Of a DNA stretch of 64,000 nucleotides, positions 43,301 to 53,273 are shown one piece after another. Numbering within the stretch: the first letter of the stretch is position 1; every line of letters starts with the position of its first letter. The stretch covers positions 213,381 through 277,380 of the forward strand of contig CAJQUW010003430.1 in the NCBI GenBank assembly GCA_907163375.1, read 5' to 3'. This DNA comes from Prostheceraeus crozeri (Eukaryota > Platyhelminthes > Polycladida > Euryleptidae). The notes under the pieces were generated by a model, which ran no database searches, was not told the origin of the DNA, and saw only the letters and a program-made list of their open reading frames with translations. Both the position numbers and the translations under genes were made by a program.

Positions 43301-44040
43301 TCGACCTGGGACCGTCACCAAAACATTTTTCATCAAATTTCACTGACCTCCCCCCCCCCGACAGCAATCTTCTAACTTTGGTTCCAGTGGACGGATTTTG
43401 TCGTGCGATAGCTCGTTTGAAAGCTAAGAGTGAGACAAATTCAGTGAAAGAATCGGCTTGTTCCTATCTGTCTTCGTTCAAAAGTTAGAGCGGTTACAAG
43501 ATTTTAGGTCGGAGCTCGCTTACTTGAAAAAATCCTAAGTGTCAGAGTGACTTTGTATGGGTAAAATTTTGAAAATTTTCCAAAGTGTGGAATTTCGACC
43601 TGGGACCGCCACCAAAACATTTTTCATCAAATTTCACTGACCCCCCCCCCGACAGCAATCTTCTAACTTTGGTTCTAGTGAACGGATTTTGTTCGTTCGA
43701 GTTGCATTGGAAAGAGGATGAAAAACTGCTCGACAACATTTTTTGTTGCGAGTCAATCGGACCAGCCGTTCATAAGTTAGAGCGGTTACAAGATTTTAGG
43801 TCGGAGCTCGCTCACCTGAAAAAATCCTAAGTGTCAGAGTGACTTTGTATGGGTAAAATTTTGAAAATTTTCCAAAGTGTGGAATTTCGACCTGGGACCG
43901 TCACCAAAACATTTTTCATCAAATTTCTCTGAATGAGGGGGGGAGGGGGGGGGGTCAGTGAAATTTGATGAAAAATGTTTTGGTAAAGGTCCCAGGTCGA
44001 AATTCGGAAGTTTTAAATTTTTCAAAATTTTCACCACACT
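40390..44040. repeat. GC-punctuated satellite cluster 3
   Basis: Largest cluster of the family, with at least six units containing CGATGCTTCGTTTTGG and several with the AAACGAAGACAGATATGAAC unit, split by C or G runs of 7-10. ORFs here repeat the same translated strings and are artefacts. Confidence 0.8.
42750..43930. repeat. Tandem duplication, period 586 bp
   Basis: About 42880-43340 and 43466-43925 are almost identical at an offset of 586 bp. Both contain GTGGAATTTCGACCTGGGAC twice and a C-run. Recent unequal exchange or replication slippage. Confidence 0.75.
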
Positions 44041-44224
44041 GGAGCTCTCACACTTAGGAATTTTTTCACTTGTGGCATGTTACATGCACATGTGCTGACG
44101 GACCAACTTCCCGTGGTCATATGAGAATGGTTCAGGTGTCATATTGTAAAGAATGATGAGACGAATCGTTTGCAACAAGCCGCATGTCGCTACGATGAAT
44201 ACTTTCGGAGATAGAGCCATTTTA

Positions 44225-44290
44225 AGTTTTCTTCCGAGCATATATAAACCCCCGACAACGTAAGTCTGATCACTTCATCGAAAGACGAGG
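44225..44290 (+). promoter_or_regulatory. TATA promoter and first splice donor of block 3
   Basis: TATATAAA at 44241-44248, then about 40 bp later GACGAG followed by a GTAAGC donor at 44290. Suggests a spliced transcript entering the structured elements. Confidence 0.5.
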
Positions 44291-44532
44291 TAAGCGACGG
44301 TCGTCGTTCTGAGCTCCCGATATCGGGTGTTTCAAAGGACTCTATCTTTTGAAGTAGGCAAGCTATCTTCTTACTTCAAAGTTTGTATGATAGAGTTTGA
44401 TAGTGTCTTTACTACTGATAAAATTTTTTAAAAGTAGTATGAGTAGTAAAATGCGGAATTTTTTAAAAATTCTTAATTTTCAGTTTTTTCAAAGTTTTAA
44501 CATATAGACTAAGGTTTTCAAGTATCCTGAGT

Positions 44533-44788
44533 TCAAATCTGCTATCAGATTTGAAATTTAACTAAGTCTAAGGCAGCTTTGAGGGGTTAGATCCCAGCTA
44601 CTGATCACTACCTTTGACTCGGCGTTCCTGTTACCACTTCGGGGCAGTGACAATGATGTCTTCAGCTGTAAATAGCGGGTATCGGGGAAGATCTCTCACT
44701 TCCCTAGTGATCAGTAAAAGGCCTTCGGGCTGTCGACGGGATCGAGTGCCACTCACTACACTCAAATCTATCATTCCTCACTAAGTGT
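44533..44788 (+). ncRNA. Structured element I (256 bp), copy 3
   Basis: Perfect 11-bp stem: 44600-44610 with 44705-44715. Inner GGGAAG (44685-44690) pairs with CTTCCC (44699-44704). The AAATCTG-CTAT-CAGATTT hairpin opens it. The mismatch seen in copy 1 is absent here. Confidence 0.6.
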
Positions 44789-44859
44789 TGATATTATGTT
44801 GAATGTTGACTAAGTTGAATGTTGAATGATGATATTATGTTCTAGGTCGTATGCTACAT

Positions 44860-45115
44860 TCAAATCTGCTATCAGATTTGAAATTTAACTCAGTCTAAGG
44901 CAGCTTTGAGGGGTTAGATCACAGTTACTGATCACTACCTTTGACTCGGCGTTCCTGTTACCACTTCGGGGCAGTGACAATGATGTCTTCAGCTGTAAAG
45001 AGCGGGTATCGGGGAAGATCTCTCACTTCCCTAGTGATCAGTACAAGGCCTTCGGGCTGTCGACGGGATCGAGTGCCACTCACTACACTCAAATCTATCA
45101 TTCCTCACTAAGTGT
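44860..45115 (+). ncRNA. Structured element I (256 bp), copy 4
   Basis: Tandem neighbour of copy 3 at an offset of 327 bp, same exact length, same stems. Ends 23 bp before the next ORF. Confidence 0.6.
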
Positions 45116-45137
45116 TATGCTTTAGTCTGTATACTAC

Positions 45138-45803
45138 ATGATTCCAAACTTATACAATTTTCATTATCTTACAGTTAACGATAAAATCGCAGCCATGGTC
45201 AACAATGACAAAAATAAAAAGTTCCACATTAAAATGTGTGTATGCGGCCGAATTAACCGCCGAGACGGTCTCAAGGACCACATCAAGAAGGCAGGGGCCG
45301 ACCACATGGTTATCCTGAGTAGGGTTGCCTGTGTGAAGTGCAGGGTGCTGTTGGTTGTTGGGCAGGAGGCCGAGTTTTATTTGAGGCATGGTGAGTGCAC
45401 AGGAGGGTTGGTGACCGATTTGAGATTTGTGGAGTTGATGAATGCTGAGAAGAAGCGAATGTTGGGGAAAGAGGGCAAGAATGTTGTTGAGAATGCTAGT
45501 GGGAATGTTGTTGAGAATGCTAGTGGGAATTCTGTGGAGAATGCTAGTGGGAATGCTGTGGAGAATGAGGTAGAGAATGCTGTGGCCGGTTTGAAGGCTG
45601 ACAAGTGGCGGAAGAGAGTGTTTGAGAGTGATGATGAGGATGATGTGGATTTGGATAGGGAGCGAGTGAGGAAGTGTGTGAGGAAGTTGAGCTCTTCATC
45701 GTCGGAGGTATCCAATATTGTTATTAGCGACCCCCAGAAGAGCTCATCTTCCCCAATAGTGAAGGGTGGTGGGGTACGGAAGCAGTCGGCGCGGTGGGAT
45801 TAG
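45138..45803 (+). CDS. Unknown protein with Cys/His cluster and VENASGN repeats
   Basis: The N-terminal 90 residues contain CVCGRINRRDGLKDHIKKAG, then CVKC and a late RHGEC, a possible zinc-binding module. It is followed by four to five copies of a (V)VENASGN heptamer (about residues 115-145), an acidic ESDDEDDVD stretch and a Ser-rich tail. No family recognised. It follows structured element I directly and is followed on the same strand by a coiled-coil ORF; the two may belong to one gene. Found only in block 3. Confidence 0.5.
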   Translation: MIPNLYNFHYLTVNDKIAAMVNNDKNKKFHIKMCVCGRINRRDGLKDHIKKAGADHMVILSRVACVKCRVLLVVGQEAEFYLRHGECTGGLVTDLRFVELMNAEKKRMLGKEGKNVVENASGNVVENASGNSVENASGNAVENEVENAVAGLKADKWRKRVFESDDEDDVDLDRERVRKCVRKLSSSSSEVSNIVISDPQKSSSSPIVKGGGVRKQSARWD

Positions 45804-45821
45804 GACACGGAAAAGAAGCAT

Positions 45822-46421
45822 GTGTCGCAGCAAGCGGCACATGCTTTGTTGGTAGATCGCTACGAAAGTTTGAAGAAGGTGAATGAGAGAACGTTGAGTG
45901 AGTTGAGTGAGCTGAAAATGAAGGAGGTGAAATGTAAGGAGGTGGCAGATGAGAATATCCGTATGAGGCGTGTTGTGAAAGAGTTGAAGGAGAATGTGCG
46001 AGTGTTGGAAGACAAGAATGATGAGTGTGAGAAGAGGGCGAGTGCTGCGGAGAGGAGAATGGGAGAGGCAGAAGCGAAGTTTGAGGAGATGATGAAGGAG
46101 ATGAGTGTGTTGAGAGCGAGGAATGTTGAGTTGGAGAGGACTGTGGCTCGGCGGGGTGATGAGAGGCAGGCATGTGAGAAGTTGGAGCGCATGAGGGATG
46201 ACTGGGAACGTGTGAATGAGGATCGTTTGTTTGAGTTCCACATCCCTATTCGGGATAACCATCTGGCCGGCGAAGTCCTCGTCAACCAAAGTCTGGACGA
46301 GAGCATAATCTGTTATAATGGCCATTCGAGTAAGAAATGCCTCCACGCCACTCTATGTATGCGCGGGCATCTGCACAAATTTTCAATCAGGAAGCCCGCG
46401 AGACTGCCTAAGGATGACTAA
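45822..46421 (+). CDS. Unknown coiled-coil protein
   Basis: About 130 residues of heptad-rich charged helix (for example LKKVNERTLSELSELKM and RMRRVVKELKENVRVLEDK) predict a long coiled coil. A globular end has FEFHIPIRDNHLAGEVLV and CYNGHSS.KCLHATLCMRGH. A GTAAGT...TTGCAG intron-like stretch (46428-46485) lies just downstream. Function unknown; perhaps the C-terminal part of the preceding ORF's product. Confidence 0.5.
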   Translation: MSQQAAHALLVDRYESLKKVNERTLSELSELKMKEVKCKEVADENIRMRRVVKELKENVRVLEDKNDECEKRASAAERRMGEAEAKFEEMMKEMSVLRARNVELERTVARRGDERQACEKLERMRDDWERVNEDRLFEFHIPIRDNHLAGEVLVNQSLDESIICYNGHSSKKCLHATLCMRGHLHKFSIRKPARLPKDD

Positions 46422-46537
46422 CTTGGTAAGTGAAAAGCAAATAAGATAGTATATCCTATTCTAATACATATCATTTTCATTGCAGATCTTTGCCTGCCTT
46501 CACCACCCCATCAATTCACTCCCGAGAACGAACCATC

Positions 46538-46557
46538 GGCTCTCTTAAGGGCCACCT
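46538..46557 (+). terminator. Histone-type 3' stem-loop (ACCT flank)
   Basis: GGCTCT-CTTA-AGGGCC then ACCT, about 115 nt after the coiled-coil ORF stop, or about 50 nt if the intron-like stretch is removed. Confidence 0.5.
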
Positions 46558-46661
46558 AGGGGCAAGACATGATAGAACCTCCTCGCGGTTTGCCCTGGGC
46601 AGTCTTCGGACTGGCGAATACTATCATTAAGTTGAATCTGCTATCAGTCAACTTGAACGTT
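46557..46661 (+). repeat. 105-bp structured repeat, copy 7
   Basis: Inner hairpin has become CAGTC-TTCG-GACTG, a stable TTCG tetraloop, against TTCA or TTTA loops in the other blocks. Confidence 0.7.
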
Positions 46662-46717
46662 GCGTCGCGTTAGAGGGGTATATAAACCACTGCCTCTCAT
46701 TTCATTTCATTTCAATC

Positions 46718-46984
46718 ATGCAGACGCCGAACAGTCAAGTCAGCTCTCCTCGCGGACCGCAGTTAAGGCCGCGAAATTTATTTGAGGAGTTTGTCAGGCT
46801 AGAGGAGCAAGACAGAGTTTTTAATAATCTTGCTCGGATTGGCAATCCGATGACAGCAACTGCTGTCAATCCAACGGAATGGCGCTACATTCCACTTTTT
46901 AGCCATGTGCCAGTTAGTGTGGAAGTCGACAGTGCTACCAAAGAGAGAGTCAAAGACTCTCTCAGCAGAATTGGTAGGGTGTAA
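46718..46984 (+). CDS. Unknown 88-residue protein (block copy 3)
   Basis: Diverged homologue of the gene at 26123, with about ten residue differences and none disrupting the frame. TATATAAA lies upstream near 46679, and a stem-loop starts 29 nt after the stop. Divergence with an intact frame supports protein-level selection. Confidence 0.7.
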   Translation: MQTPNSQVSSPRGPQLRPRNLFEEFVRLEEQDRVFNNLARIGNPMTATAVNPTEWRYIPLFSHVPVSVEVDSATKERVKDSLSRIGRV

Positions 46985-47013
46985 GATGACGTTACTCCCG
47001 AGAACGAACCATC

Positions 47014-47033
47014 GGCTCTCTTAAGGGCCACCA
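47014..47033 (+). terminator. Histone-type 3' stem-loop
   Basis: GGCTCT-CTTA-AGGGCC-ACCA. Confidence 0.6.
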
Positions 47034-47137
47034 TGGGGCAAGACATGATAGAACCTCCTCGCGGTTTGCCCTGGGCAGTCTTCGGACTGGCGAATACTAT
47101 CATTAAGTTGAATCTGCTATCAGTCAACTTGAACATT
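47033..47137 (+). repeat. 105-bp structured repeat, copy 8
   Basis: Same length. TTCG inner loop, CTAT hairpin intact. Confidence 0.7.
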
Positions 47138-47250
47138 ATGCAGTCGATTGCTTTCCCTGAAGCATTCTGATTCGCTGTTGAGCAATTCATTGTTGAAAAC
47201 CCTATATAAGCTAGAAGATTGTAGCGCTTCTCATTCAATTTGAAGTCACG

Positions 47251-47505
47251 ATGGAAGCGACATCTGCCGACAACATTCCCGTCTTCACTGATGAAGACAA
47301 CGGCATTCCCGAGTTCGTCATCCTCGACGAGTGGGATGAGGAGGATGAGAAGAAGGGGAAGATCAAGAGGATCGTTTGGACGGATGAGGTATGGACTCCA
47401 AATACCACTCGCATCCGAAAGGTGCCAGATGCACCAGTACGACCTCGGCGGTATAGGGTCTATGACAACCTAACCGTCATACCCATTGACTATTCCAGTC
47501 AATAG
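47251..47505 (+). CDS. Unknown 84-residue acidic protein (block copy 3)
   Basis: Diverged homologue of 26654-26908. The central ILDEWDEEDEKKGKIK and TPNTTRIRKVPDAP strings are unchanged. TATATAAG upstream near 47203; stem-loop 30 nt after the stop. Confidence 0.7.
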   Translation: MEATSADNIPVFTDEDNGIPEFVILDEWDEEDEKKGKIKRIVWTDEVWTPNTTRIRKVPDAPVRPRRYRVYDNLTVIPIDYSSQ

Positions 47506-47535
47506 TCAAATTCACGTCCCCGAGAACGAACCATC

Positions 47536-47555
47536 GGCTCTCTTAAGGGCCACCA
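47536..47555 (+). terminator. Histone-type 3' stem-loop
   Basis: GGCTCT-CTTA-AGGGCC-ACCA, 30 nt after the 84-codon stop. Confidence 0.6.
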
Positions 47556-47659
47556 TGGGGCAAGACATGATAGAACCTCCTCGCGGTTTGCCCTGGGTAG
47601 TCTTCGGACTGGCGAATACTATCATTAAGTTGAATCTGCTATCAGTCAACTTGAACGTT
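47555..47659 (+). repeat. 105-bp structured repeat, copy 9
   Basis: Runs into element III variant c, exactly as in block copy 1. Confidence 0.7.
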
Positions 47660-47886
47660 GCAAATGCAGTTCGGTGTAATACTTCCTTTCGACGGGCGTT
47701 CCTGTAAAGGGCGGCGGTGAAACCCGTAGCTATGTATACCGCAAGGGACATTCGGCAATGGTCAATCTTGTTAAACCTCTCTGCGTCATGTTTGCAAGTG
47801 ATTGCCTCTGTCTCAACGTAGTATGCATTCCCGCCAGGGCGACATTTAGCCAACTGTCGAAGGTTGCCTAAAACTTTCCATTGCAT
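47660..47886 (+). ncRNA. Structured element III, variant c (block 3)
   Basis: Nearly identical to 27064-27290. It is better conserved between blocks than the flanking protein genes. Confidence 0.4.
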
Positions 47887-47999
47887 ACGTTATGAGAACC
47901 ATGAGTTCTACCTGTCTCTATCAATGAGACGAATTGATGAATGGAATGAAATGGGAGGACACTCACGCGCCACACGCAACATAACACACTTCTCTCTTC

Positions 48000-48400
48000 C
48001 GTAGTCTAACAAGCTCTTTACACATGGATCGCAGTCGATTGCTATCCCTGTATCAGAAGTGTAAGCTATCTTAATTTATTTGACACTATTTCATCTACCA
48101 TCATCGTCCATATGAAATGTTTTAAGATTTACAAGTTAGACTAAGCGTGCTACTATTTCCAAATGAAAAAGTATACATGGTTAAATCATCCACTTAAGCC
48201 CATCCGTAGTCTAACAAGCTCTTTACACATGGATCGCAGTCGATTGCTATCCCTGTATCAGAAGTGTAAGCTATCTTAATTTATTTGACACTATTTCATC
48301 TACCATCATCGTCCATATGAAATGTTTTAAGATTTACAAGTTAGACTAAGCGTGCTACTATTTCCAAATGAAAAAGTATACATGGTTAAATTATTCACTA
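48000..48400. repeat. Two direct copies of the block-satellite junction
   Basis: About 48000-48200 and 48206-48400 repeat GTAGTCTAACAAGCTCTTTA and GCAGTCGATTGCTATCCCTG, ending in a satellite-like ACAAGTTAGACTAAGCG piece. The long 29-bp array itself is missing here. Confidence 0.65.
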
Positions 48401-48456
48401 AAGCCCCATTCAAGTAAGTCAGTATGAAAGCAAAGATAATACGAAATAAACATTTA

Positions 48457-48770
48457 TTATGGCATGTATTTCAAAAGGTCTTCATCGTCAATATCGTCCC
48501 AGAGTCTGACTTCACATAGATCACAAAAACAGTTGAGCTGCTTTAAACGTTCTTCTGCAGCGTCCCTCACTTTCTCAATGTACGCCCACTCCGCCACGGT
48601 TCGCGGTTGGGAGTTAGGGGTGTACCACTCCCATATTTGATGCAAGTGCGACTTGCTGGTCATCTCCATCACCCCTTCGGCATCATATTGTAAATATTTC
48701 CACCGTATGCCTGTTAGGTCGGGCAACTCCTCTTCATCATCCTCCGATAATGATAACTTTCGTATATTGT
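48457..48770 (-). CDS. Unknown ORF, possible exon
   Basis: Frame open over about 100 codons with no convincing ATG at its start. Acidic DDEEELPDLTGIRWKYLQYD opening, a WEWYTPNSQPRTVAEW centre and a CFCDLC motif near the end. The stop overlaps an AATAAA-type signal (TAATAAATG). No family recognised; only one copy in the window. Confidence 0.35.
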
Positions 48771-48967
48771 CGAGATTTTATGTCTTCTCCACCTTCGCCT
48801 TTCTTGGTGCATTTGGTGTAACGAGCACCTTTGCTGATGTACATGGAGAGGAGAACTCCAATGCGGTATTTGGTGTTGTTGGAGGACTTGTCATGTTGTC
48901 TTTGAAATGCTGACTTTGAATAATGATAACTTTAACATTTTTCTAATTCTTAAGTATACACAAGCAG
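48771..48967. other. No gene seen
   Basis: Short unique stretch before Polinton B, with no structure noted. Confidence 0.3.
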
Positions 48968-49119
48968 CCAATCAGAATGAACATCCAATGAATGAAGAGA
49001 GTGAAAGTATATAAGCAAAGTGACATTCAGGTCATTTCATTTAATCTGTGAATCATACAAGTGACGAACGCACGATCTCTCTCTTTGACTATTATTCTGT
49101 CTGATCATATTTCATTAAA
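48968..49119 (+). promoter_or_regulatory. Left-end promoter of Polinton B
   Basis: CCAAT at 48968-48972 and 48985-48989, TATATAAG at 49008-49015, then a leader with CAAGTGACGAACGCAC, close to the CGAGTGACGGACGCAC leader at the right end of element A. Two CCAAT boxes 17 bp apart occur in both. Confidence 0.6.
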
Positions 49120-52100
49120 ATGGTAAGTTAAAGATTTCCTCTCTCATCTCCCTCAAACGTGTGACTAATAGCATCTTCCTCAATTTCAGGCATCAACTTC
49201 ATCACCAACGCCCTCTCTTCTCGAGGAAAGTTTAGAGTTATTGAGTCAAGGTAGGTTGTAACACTACACTGAGGCTTGAACAGAGATGAAAGAATGATTT
49301 CTCTTTCAGGTGATGTGAGTTCCAGCTCAGGACTCTCGCGGCAAGGCAACGAGTGGGAATGTGCCGACTGCGGACATATGTTTACAAGGAAGCACAGTCT
49401 CCTTCGACACATCAAACAACGTGTGTGTCAACGCAAAGCGGCGTCAATCTCCGGAGGTGAAGTTGATTCTGACGATGACATCTCCTTTCCTTGCGATTTG
49501 TGCCCTCTTTCTTTTGATAGTCACTTTCAGCGATCTTCGCACAGACTTCAACACACGCATGCAAATGATCACTACACCAACGGTACCTCTACCATCTCCC
49601 TCATTAATGTTTCACACAATAATTTAGTACGCGACTACTGCATGGAGTCCAATACTCAAATAGTAGATTTTCCTGAGTGGCTCCTTCAAAATTCTAACAT
49701 TATCGAAGCGCTCTTCAACAATTTAGACAATTTTAGAATGAAGGCCCTCATCTACCTCAAACTAAAATATATTAAGATAGATTTTCAAACGGGTCAAGTG
49801 ACGGAGAGAATACAGTTTCATGTTCCTTCCTCTTCCGCAACCGAAGTTGTAGACTGCGAGTCTTGGCTAAATTTTCACATTCAATGTTTAAAATCAAATG
49901 TAGATAAATTCAATCAACGCAACAGCGCTCTCATTTTTGATGGTGTGGATTCAGCCATATTCAAAATTTCCCTATTAGAAAGTCATGCAGCTCGAGGCAC
50001 ATTTAAACTACCAAAAACGTTGTATAATAAGAAAGCTGTCATCAATGTCGATTGTAAATCACAGTGTTTCAAATATGCAGTCCTATCCATCCTTCACTAT
50101 AATGATATCAACGCGAATCGAAATCATACCTATAGCTATAGACAGTGGGAGGATGAACTAGACTTTGAAGGTTGTGATAGTAACAACATGAAAATCAAAG
50201 ATGTAGAAACGTTCGAAAAACATAATCAGATTAAAATTGTCGTTCACGTGTGGGAGAAGGGGTTGAAGGGTGCCCGCTATAATTCACGTTCAACTTGTTA
50301 TGAACGTGTAGTCAACCTCTTATTAGTAAAACAAGATGATAGCGAGGAATGGCACTACTGTGGTATTCCCAAAATCTCTCGCTTGTACACTCACTTGGGG
50401 CACTCTAAAAGAGGTGAACATTTTGTATGCGACCGCTGCATCCGCTCCTTTTGGAGTAAAGATAAATTTGAAACTCACTATGAATGGTGCAAGCGAGGTA
50501 AATTACAAATGGAACGCATGCCCAAAGATAAAATATTTTCACATAGGGATAATGGTGACGAATTAAGTCCCCTGCGTATCATTTACGCAGACATAGAATG
50601 CTACATTGATGATATCATCCACAAGTCAGCAGCCATATCCTGCTATGAAGTATGGCATGACCACTTTAGGAATAGACAAAACAAAATGCATACTTGGCAA
50701 GGTGAAGATTGTATTTCAAAATTTCTAGAATTTCTCGATAAAGCTGCTAAATTTCAACAATCATATGATTCCCAATTGCAGCGTAAGTCACTACATATGT
50801 CAGATGAAGACAAACAGAAATTTGAAAATTGCACATCGTGCCCTAAATGTCATAAAACGTTTGATGATGATAAAATTAAGAAAGTGCGTGATCATGATCA
50901 CATCACTGGTAAATTTAGAAACGCACTCTGCTCCAAATGTAACTTTTCACTTAGGTTGAGACGTCGTGTACTACCCGTCATTTTTCATAACTTTAAGGGC
51001 TATGACAGTCATATGCTCATAAAAGGAGGGTCGAGCCAGATGAAATCGTGGCAGTTCAATGTTATAGCACAAACGAGAGAAAAATTCATGGCAATGACAG
51101 CAAAAGTACCAGTAGATAAAACTAAAGAAAATAAGACAGTCTTCTTCGAAATAAAATTTTTAGATTCATTTCAATTCATGTCAGCGTCACTAGCTTCTCT
51201 CGTTCGAAATCTCAAGTTTCTTCCCCATAGTCAAACTTTGAAGAAACACTATCCAAACTTAACGGATGACATGATCACTCGCAAAGGAGTCTTTCCCTAT
51301 GCGTATTTTAGCTCAATGTCTAAACTAAATGAAACAACCCTTCCTTCCATTGACAAATTCAAAAACGATTTGACGGGTGAAGATTGTCCAGTAGAGGACT
51401 ATGAACATGCTCAAGAGACATGGTTAAAATTTGATTGTAAAACGTTTGGCGATTATATGATCGCTTACTTAGAATTAGATGTCATTTTGCTGGCTGATGT
51501 CTTTCAGGAATTTCGACGAGTGGCATTAGAAGAAGACAAATTAGATCCTATCCACTTTGTCAGTCTACCAGCCATGTCCTTTAAATCAGCCTTTAAAATG
51601 ACTGGTGAGACCATTCATCTCTTACAAGACCCGGAGATGTATAATATATTTGAGCGCGGAATACGCGGTGGTCTCACATTTGTAAATAAACATCATATAA
51701 AATCTAAAACAGTAGGTGATGATCATATCCACCTAAAGTACTATGACCAAAATAATTTATATGGCAGTTCACTGTCTAAACCACTACCTCATTCCGAGTT
51801 TAGTTGGTTAAATCAAGATGAGCTTGAGTATTACTCCAACCCTTCAAACATACTGAAGATTCCAGATGAAGGTGATTGGGGATATTATTTTGAAGTGGAT
51901 TTGATTTATCCAAATAGCATTAAAAATAAAACTGCTGATTTCCCACTCGCACCTGAATCTGGCGAAGTGACTGAAGATATGTTTTCACCATTCATGTCAC
52001 AATTTCATAATAACTTAACAGAGTGTGGACAGCCAAGGTACAAACCATGCCGCAAACTTTTACTCACCCAATATGATAAGAAAAATTATCTCGTACACTT

Positions 52101-53094
52101 CTGCATATTAAAATTCTATTTAGAAATGGGCATGCTTCTAAAGTCAGTTCACCGCATTATCAAATTTAGACAGAAAGCCTTCCTCAAACCCTACATAGAT
52201 AGTAACAGTCAAAAACGTGCACTCGCCCAAAATAATTTTGAAAATGATTTTTATAAATATAAGAATAACAGTCTATTCGGAAAGACCATGGAGGATGTTA
52301 GAAAACGTATGAATTACAAACTAGTCGTTGATGAACAAAAATATCACAAATTGACCTCATCACCTCTTTTCATTGATAGAGACATCATCGATGAGGATCT
52401 TGTAGGTGTTAAAATGATTAAATCAGAAGTTGAGTTGTGCAAACCCATCTATATTGGGCAAGCCGTTTTAGATTATTCCAAGCTTGAAATGTATCAACTC
52501 TTCTACAAAATATTAAAACCATGCCCTCTCGTAAAAGAGGTTCGCTTGCTGGGTGGTGATACAGATAGTTTCTTTTTAGGAATTACCACTCAAAAAGATT
52601 TAAATTTTAATGAAGTAGGTAAGTCATTAGAAAAATATTTCGACACATCTAACTACAATCCCACTCATCCACTCTATTCCATACAGAATAAAGCCAAACT
52701 TGGTTGTTTTAAGGATGAAACAGCAGGAAAGGAAATAGATGAAATGATTCTCCTCCGTCCTAAAATGTATTCCATGAAACTAAAAGAATGTGCAGATAGT
52801 ATTAAGCGTGCTAAAGGTATATCAAAATCCATTGTTCATAAAATGAAACATCGGTCCTATAAGAAGGCCTATAAAAATAAAACTATAACGTTTGTCAATA
52901 TGACAATCTTAAAATCTCAAGTTCATACTGTGAAAACGTACACGTTCAAGAAACGAGCACTTTCAGCATGGGAGGATAAGAGGTGTTGGATAGGACATAA
53001 CACATCTCTTCCACATGGACATCCTGACACAAACATACCTCCACCCAAAAGAATAAAACTCACGCTACCACATTCAGGAGATGTATTGACATAA
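49120..53094 (+). CDS. polB: Protein-primed DNA polymerase B (element B)
   Basis: All motifs listed for the element A polymerase are kept, including the zinc fingers, HNFKGYD, YYDQNNLYG, NNSLFGK and GGDTDS. The ATG at 49120 is again followed directly by GTAAGT. A 61-bp second exon (49190-49250) sits between two short introns. Reads whole. Confidence 0.95.
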
Positions 53095-53273
53095 TCAACT
53101 TTAACTCAGTATTTTGATGTTGCTTTTTGTAGATATACATGGTTGTTTTATGTATCGCATGAGATCGTTTCTTCCTTGTGAATATATGCCTACAGTCAGC
53201 CCATTCCCCCTATATCTGTGAAAAGACTTTTTCATATACATATTTTTATTTCAATAAACATATCACAATGACT

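Noticed and set aside
45377-46346. Long minus-strand ORFs (112-200 codons)
   Set aside because: Antisense shadows of the GA-rich coiled-coil coding sequence; Ser/His/Leu-biased composition.
48653-48913. Plus-strand 86-codon ORF with a hydrophobic segment
   Set aside because: Overlaps the minus-strand ORF and starts in its antisense; no promoter or family resemblance.
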